64,000 nt of DNA from Streptomyces flavidovirens DSM 40150 (GTDB lineage: Bacteria > Actinomycetota > Actinomycetes > Streptomycetales > Streptomycetaceae), in the NCBI RefSeq assembly GCF_000429085.1, contig NZ_AUBE01000005.1, positions 310,001 through 374,000 on the forward strand. The letters run 5' to 3'. The stretch's first letter is position 1; every line of letters starts with the position of its first letter. Below the pieces are notes generated by a model, which was not told where the DNA came from, made no database searches, and was given only the letters and a program-made list of their open reading frames with translations. This document shows, piece by piece, positions 60,611 to 64,000 of the stretch. The position numbers were made by a program, and so were the translations under genes.

Positions 60611-62263
60611 ATGACCCGCACCGCCCCGGCCGACCTGGTCCTCGTCAACGCCCGCATTCACACCGTCGACCCCCGGCTGCCCGAGGCCAGGGCACTCGCC
60701 GTATGCGACGGGCGTATCGCCTGGCTCGGCGCCGACTCCGGAGCCGCGCGGTGGACCGGACCGGACACCGAGATCGTCGACGCGGGCGGCCGCCTCGTGC
60801 TGCCCGGCTTCATCGACGCCCACAACCACGTCAGGCTCGGCTCCGACGACGCCTGCGTCCAGCTCGCCGGCGTCCGTACGCTCACCGGCATCCACGAGCG
60901 CATCCGCGCCTGGCACACCGCCCACCCCGACGCCGAGTGGATCGAGGCCGAAGCCTTCGACTACTCGGCGATCCCGGACGGCCGGATGCCGCGCGCCGAG
61001 GACCTCGACCCCGTCACCGGCGACACCCCCGCCTTCGTCCTCAGCTACGACGTGCACACCGCCTGGCTCAACACGGCGGCCATGCGCCGGCTTGGAATCG
61101 ACAAGAGCCGTACGGACCTGCCCTTCGGCGAAGCCGAGACCGATCCGCAGACCGGCGAACCCACCGGATTCATCAAGGACTTCGCCGTCAAGGGACTCTC
61201 CCACGACGGCCACCGCGCCCTGCGGGCGCTCGGTGTGCCGTGGGCCTCGCCCGACCGGCAGTACGGGCGCCTCGCCCAGAGCCTCGACGCCGCGATCACG
61301 TACGGCATCACGACCGTCGTCGAGCCGCAGAACTCCCTCGACGACCTCGCCCTGTACGAGCGGGCCCGCGCCGAGGGGCGGCTGCGCTCCCGGATCGTCG
61401 CGGCCCTCTTCCACCCGCGCGGCACCACCGACGCCGACCTCGACGACTTCGCCGCGGCCGCCCGCCGCTTCGACGACGACCGGCTGAACGCCGGCCCGCT
61501 CAAGCTCTACATCGACGACGTCGTCGAGCCCCGCACCGCCGCACTCCTGGAGCCCTACACCGGCTGCGGCCACCACCGGGGCGACACTTTCTACCCGCCC
61601 GAGGAGTTCGCCGAGCTGCTGACCCGGCTGGACGCGCGCGGCTTCCAGTGCTTCGTCCACGCCACCGGCGACCGGGGCATCCGTACCGTCCTCGACGCCG
61701 TCGAGCGGGCCCGCAGCGCCAACGGCCCGCGCGACGCCCGCCACCAGGTCGTCCACGTCGAATGCCTCGACCCCGAGGACACCCCGCGTTTCAAGGAGCT
61801 CGGCGTCGTCGCCTGCATGCAGCCGCGCCACAGCGCCCCCGAGATCGCCGGGCCCGGCAAGGACTGGGCGCGGAACGTCGGTGAGGACCGCTGGCACAAG
61901 GCGTGGCCGATGCGCAGCCTCCACGAGGCCGGCGCGGTGCTCGCCTTCTCCAGCGACTGGAACGTCGCCGAGATGGACCCGATGGTGGGCATCTACACCG
62001 CCGTGACCCGCCGTCCGCTCGGTGGTGGCGAGCCGTGGATGCCCGGCGAGACGGTCGATGTGGAAACCGCCGTGCACGGCTACACCATGGGTTCGGCGTA
62101 CGCCAACTTCCTTGAGCACGAACGGGGTTCGCTGACCGTCGGCAAGCTCGCCGACTTCGTGGTCCTCTCCCGCGACATCCTTGAGCTCGCGCCCGAGGAC
62201 ATCCCCGGCACCGTCGCGGAGACGGTCGTGGTGGGCGGTGAAATCGTCGTCACGGCGTCATAG
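60611..62263 (+). CDS. Amidohydrolase (YtcJ/NfdA-like, amidohydrolase 3)
   Basis: The 550-aa enzyme starts with the beta-sandwich segment LVNARIHTVDP and has the metal-site motif FIDAHNHV. It continues with VHATGDRGIR and VHVECL histidines and a late Asp in FSSDWNVAEMDP. These fit the amidohydrolase-3 family, including N-substituted formamide deformylases. An AGGAG site precedes the ATG at 60611. The 184-nt gap after the permease has no other gene. Hydrolysis of an imported amide or cyclic amide is the likely role. Confidence 0.87.
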   Translation: MTRTAPADLVLVNARIHTVDPRLPEARALAVCDGRIAWLGADSGAARWTGPDTEIVDAGGRLVLPGFIDAHNHVRLGSDDACVQLAGVRTLTGIHERIRAWHTAHPDAEWIEAEAFDYSAIPDGRMPRAEDLDPVTGDTPAFVLSYDVHTAWLNTAAMRRLGIDKSRTDLPFGEAETDPQTGEPTGFIKDFAVKGLSHDGHRALRALGVPWASPDRQYGRLAQSLDAAITYGITTVVEPQNSLDDLALYERARAEGRLRSRIVAALFHPRGTTDADLDDFAAAARRFDDDRLNAGPLKLYIDDVVEPRTAALLEPYTGCGHHRGDTFYPPEEFAELLTRLDARGFQCFVHATGDRGIRTVLDAVERARSANGPRDARHQVVHVECLDPEDTPRFKELGVVACMQPRHSAPEIAGPGKDWARNVGEDRWHKAWPMRSLHEAGAVLAFSSDWNVAEMDPMVGIYTAVTRRPLGGGEPWMPGETVDVETAVHGYTMGSAYANFLEHERGSLTVGKLADFVVLSRDILELAPEDIPGTVAETVVVGGEIVVTAS

Positions 62264-63346
62264 CCAGCCGTTGCGGCGAAAGGCCCGGTGGATGGCGAAG
62301 CAGGCGCTGGCCATGACGGCGAGGGCGAGGGGATAGCCGTACGTCCAGCGCAGTTCGGGCATGTGGTCGAAGTTCATGCCGTAGACACCGCAGATCATGG
62401 TGGGCACGGCGATGATCGCCGCCCACGAGGTGATCTTGCGCATGTCCTCGTTCTGCGTGATCGTCACCTGTGCCAGATGGGCCTGCAGGATCGAGTCGAG
62501 CAGCCCCTCGAAGGCGGCGATCTGCTCGGCCGTCCTGGCCAGATGCCCGGCGACATCGCGGAAGTACGCCCGGATCTCCGGACCGACGGTCGGCATCGAC
62601 TCCGTCGCCAGCAGTTGGAGCGGCCGGGCCAGCGGCGCCACGGCCCGCTTCAGTTCGAGGAGTTCACGCTTGAGCTGGTAGATCCGGCCGGCGTCGCCGC
62701 GCCCCGCCGGCTCGCTGAACACGGCGCTCTCGACCGCGTCTATGTCGTTCTGTACGGCCTCGGCCACCACGAGGTAGTCGTCGACGACGTGGTCCGCGAC
62801 GGCGTGCAGCACGGCGGCCGGACCCATGGCCAGCCGCTCGGGCGCCGACTCCAGGACCTCACGGAGCGGCCCGAGCGAGCCGCGCCCGCCGTGCCGGACC
62901 GTGATGACGAAGTCGGGGCCCGTGAAGACCATCAGGTCGCCGGTGTCCACGATCTCGCTGGTGGCGGTCACCTCGGCGTGCTCGACGTAGTGGACGGTCT
63001 TGAAGACGGCGAAGAGCACGTCGCCGTACCGCTCCACCTTCGGCCGCTGATGCGCCTGTACGGCGTCCTCCACGGCGAGCGGATGGAGCCCGAACAGCGC
63101 GGCGAGACCTGCGAACTCCTCCTCGGACGGCTCGTGCAGCCCGATCCAGACGAAGCCCTGCCCGGCCTTGCGGACCCGCGCGAGGGCCTCCTGCGCCGGG
63201 CAGTCACCGGGCCGGCGCGTGCCGTCCTCGTACACCACGCAGTTGACGACCGAGCTGCCGAGCGGCGACCGGGTGGGGTGGCTCAGATCCACGTTCGGAC
63301 GGTAGGCACGGCGAACCGCCCGGCTGAGACTGCGGATCAACGGCAT
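62258..63346 (-). CDS. corA: CorA-family magnesium/metal transporter
   Basis: The 362-aa protein has a large cytosolic N-terminal domain, a long stalk helix region (LKRELLELKRAVAPLARPLQ) and two C-terminal transmembrane helices. The first ends with the diagnostic pore motif YGMNF and the second is ALAVMASACFAIHRA. ATG 63346 follows GAAGGAGC; a longer upstream frame is not conserved. It takes up Mg2+ or exports related divalent metals. It converges with the amidohydrolase over 6 nt. Confidence 0.93.
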   Translation of the reverse strand: MPLIRSLSRAVRRAYRPNVDLSHPTRSPLGSSVVNCVVYEDGTRRPGDCPAQEALARVRKAGQGFVWIGLHEPSEEEFAGLAALFGLHPLAVEDAVQAHQRPKVERYGDVLFAVFKTVHYVEHAEVTATSEIVDTGDLMVFTGPDFVITVRHGGRGSLGPLREVLESAPERLAMGPAAVLHAVADHVVDDYLVVAEAVQNDIDAVESAVFSEPAGRGDAGRIYQLKRELLELKRAVAPLARPLQLLATESMPTVGPEIRAYFRDVAGHLARTAEQIAAFEGLLDSILQAHLAQVTITQNEDMRKITSWAAIIAVPTMICGVYGMNFDHMPELRWTYGYPLALAVMASACFAIHRAFRRNGWL

Positions 63347-63774
63347 GAGGAGCTCCTTCGGCGAATCGGCGGCCAGTGTGCCACCGGGGCGTCGGCTCCC
63401 CTTCACGGGGGTGCTGCGGGCCGCCGCCGGGGCCGTACACTCCAGAGCATGAGTCGCAGCACATACGGAGTGGGAGAGTGCCTGAGCCGGCCTCCGCACG
63501 CCCTGTGCCGGGCCCTGCACGGCCACGGCTAGCGATTCCCCTTCCCGGCAAAACCGGCAAAACCGGCAAGAGCCCGGATGCTGCCCGCCGGTTTCTGATC
63601 CGGCTCTCTGTTCGGCACACGTAGCGCTCTCCCCCTCTTTGCCCTCGTTTCCCTTTTTCGTTTCCACGTGCCGTTGCCACAACTCCGCGATCAGGGCGGC
63701 CTCCCAGCCCTGCTCGCCGCCTTTGCCGACGCCGGAAGACCGGCCGTCGCCGTACACCCCCCGAGAGGACCCCT
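63347..63774. other. Divergent intergenic region, CorA / MurE-like
   Basis: About 430 bp. It holds a possible 27-aa frame (63449-63532) and a 9-bp tandem repeat CCGGCAAAA (63545-63570, nearly three copies). It also holds an imperfect hairpin GAGCCCGGAT/ATCCGGCTC at 63570-63605. The latter could be a terminator or leader structure. Confidence 0.5.
63449..63532 (+). CDS. Possible leaderless 27-aa peptide
   Basis: A 28-codon frame starts at an ATG placed 8 nt after TACACT, an actinobacterial -10 pattern that would give a leaderless transcript. The peptide (MSRSTYGVGECLSRPPHALC then seven more residues) has two Cys and resembles no known protein. It could be a regulatory leader for the MurE-like gene 240 nt downstream. 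Evidence is thin. Confidence 0.25.
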   Translation: MSRSTYGVGECLSRPPHALCRALHGHG

Positions 63775-64000
63775 GTGAAGTTGAGCGAGTTGCTGGCCGG
63801 CCATGACCACGAGGTCCTCGCGGGAGATCCCGAGACGACGATCACCGCGGGCACCTGCTTCGACGCCCACCGGGCATCGCCCGGTTCCCTGTTCATCGCA
63901 GTGCCCGGGCACGAGGGTGGCGGCTGCGCAGCGGTCGGCCCCGCGATCGCGCGTGGCGCGGTGGCGGTGCTCGTCCAGGGCGCAGGGGGTACGGGCCAGG
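63775..64000 (+). CDS. MurE-like Mur ligase, 5' part
   Basis: The first 75 codons of a Mur ligase are present, cut by the window edge. The GTG start begins MKLSELLAGHDHEVLAGDPE and continues with GSLFIAVPGHEGGG and AIARGAVAVLV, matching the UDP-binding N-terminal domain of MurE. A GAGAGGAC site precedes it. MurE adds the third amino acid of the peptidoglycan stem. Since it is not in a dcw cluster here, it may be a paralogue used in a secondary pathway. Confidence 0.75.
   Translation, partial: MKLSELLAGHDHEVLAGDPETTITAGTCFDAHRASPGSLFIAVPGHEGGGCAAVGPAIARGAVAVLVQGAGGTGQ

Noticed and set aside
63520-63620. tRNA or riboswitch before the MurE-like gene
   Set aside because: No cloverleaf with CCA-stem or T-loop (GTTCRA) is present; only a short tandem repeat and imperfect hairpin.

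Overview
The window reads as a chromosomal segment of a Streptomyces-type actinobacterium. Base composition is very GC-rich, genes overlap by ATGA or GTGA junctions, GTG starts are common, and TTA codons are almost absent. Several families are typical of the genus: a conservon with its P450, a 'streptophobe' membrane protein, DUF6480, DUF6777, SPW-repeat, a SigB/F-type sigma factor, an FHA-domain ABC transporter and NHLM-type bacteriocin exporters. I saw no rRNA, tRNA, CRISPR array, insertion sequence or prophage block.

Layout. 1-6950: a co-directional glycan cluster with GT9, GT1/GT4 and GT2 glycosyltransferases plus GmhA-like and HldE-like enzymes of nucleotide-activated heptose supply; it ends in a hairpin and a 14-bp tandem repeat. 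7046-13531: an MFS exporter, two SDR enzymes, small membrane, ChaB-like, CBS and proline-rich proteins, and an AraC regulator paired with a VOC protein. 13559-17204: a three-subunit molybdenum aldehyde oxidoreductase of PaoABC type. 17344-25138: stress and maintenance genes (VOC, CsbD-like, HAD, FUSC-type exporter, ATP-binding regulator, SigB/F sigma factor, epimerase) and a stand-alone cytochrome oxidase subunit I. 25251-32932: a signalling group with DUF6777 protein, streptophobe, Ser/Thr kinase, a protein carrying repeated T-x-V-V motifs, an FHA-ABC transporter (Rv1747-like) and an SPW protein.

33054-42115: a methyltransferase and an SLT-like protein, then a compact bacteriocin locus. That locus has a 74-aa double-glycine peptide without cysteine, a strong hairpin, a membrane-fusion protein, a peptidase-containing ABC exporter and a second ABC exporter. 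42423-47753: a conservon (CvnA-D plus a CYP157-like P450 lacking the ExxR arginine) convergent with a terpene synthase. 48033-53984: a 57-aa peptide gene overlapping an ABC exporter by TTGA, a divergent TetR with a clear operator, a GDSL hydrolase and a DHA2 MFS exporter. 54136-58279: a secreted alpha/beta hydrolase, an acyltransferase and a NarL-type two-component system. 58289-62263: a TetR regulator and a divergent NCS1 permease plus amidohydrolase, separated by a near-perfect 41-bp palindrome. 62258-64000: a CorA-type transporter and the start of a MurE-like ligase.

The most interesting items are the Cys-free peptide with its dedicated NHLM exporters and no modification enzyme, and the tiny peptide gene translationally coupled to an ABC exporter. 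Three genes (cvnA, that ABC exporter and the secreted hydrolase) each carry a TTA codon, suggesting control by the leucyl tRNA bldA, so some of these loci are probably development-linked.
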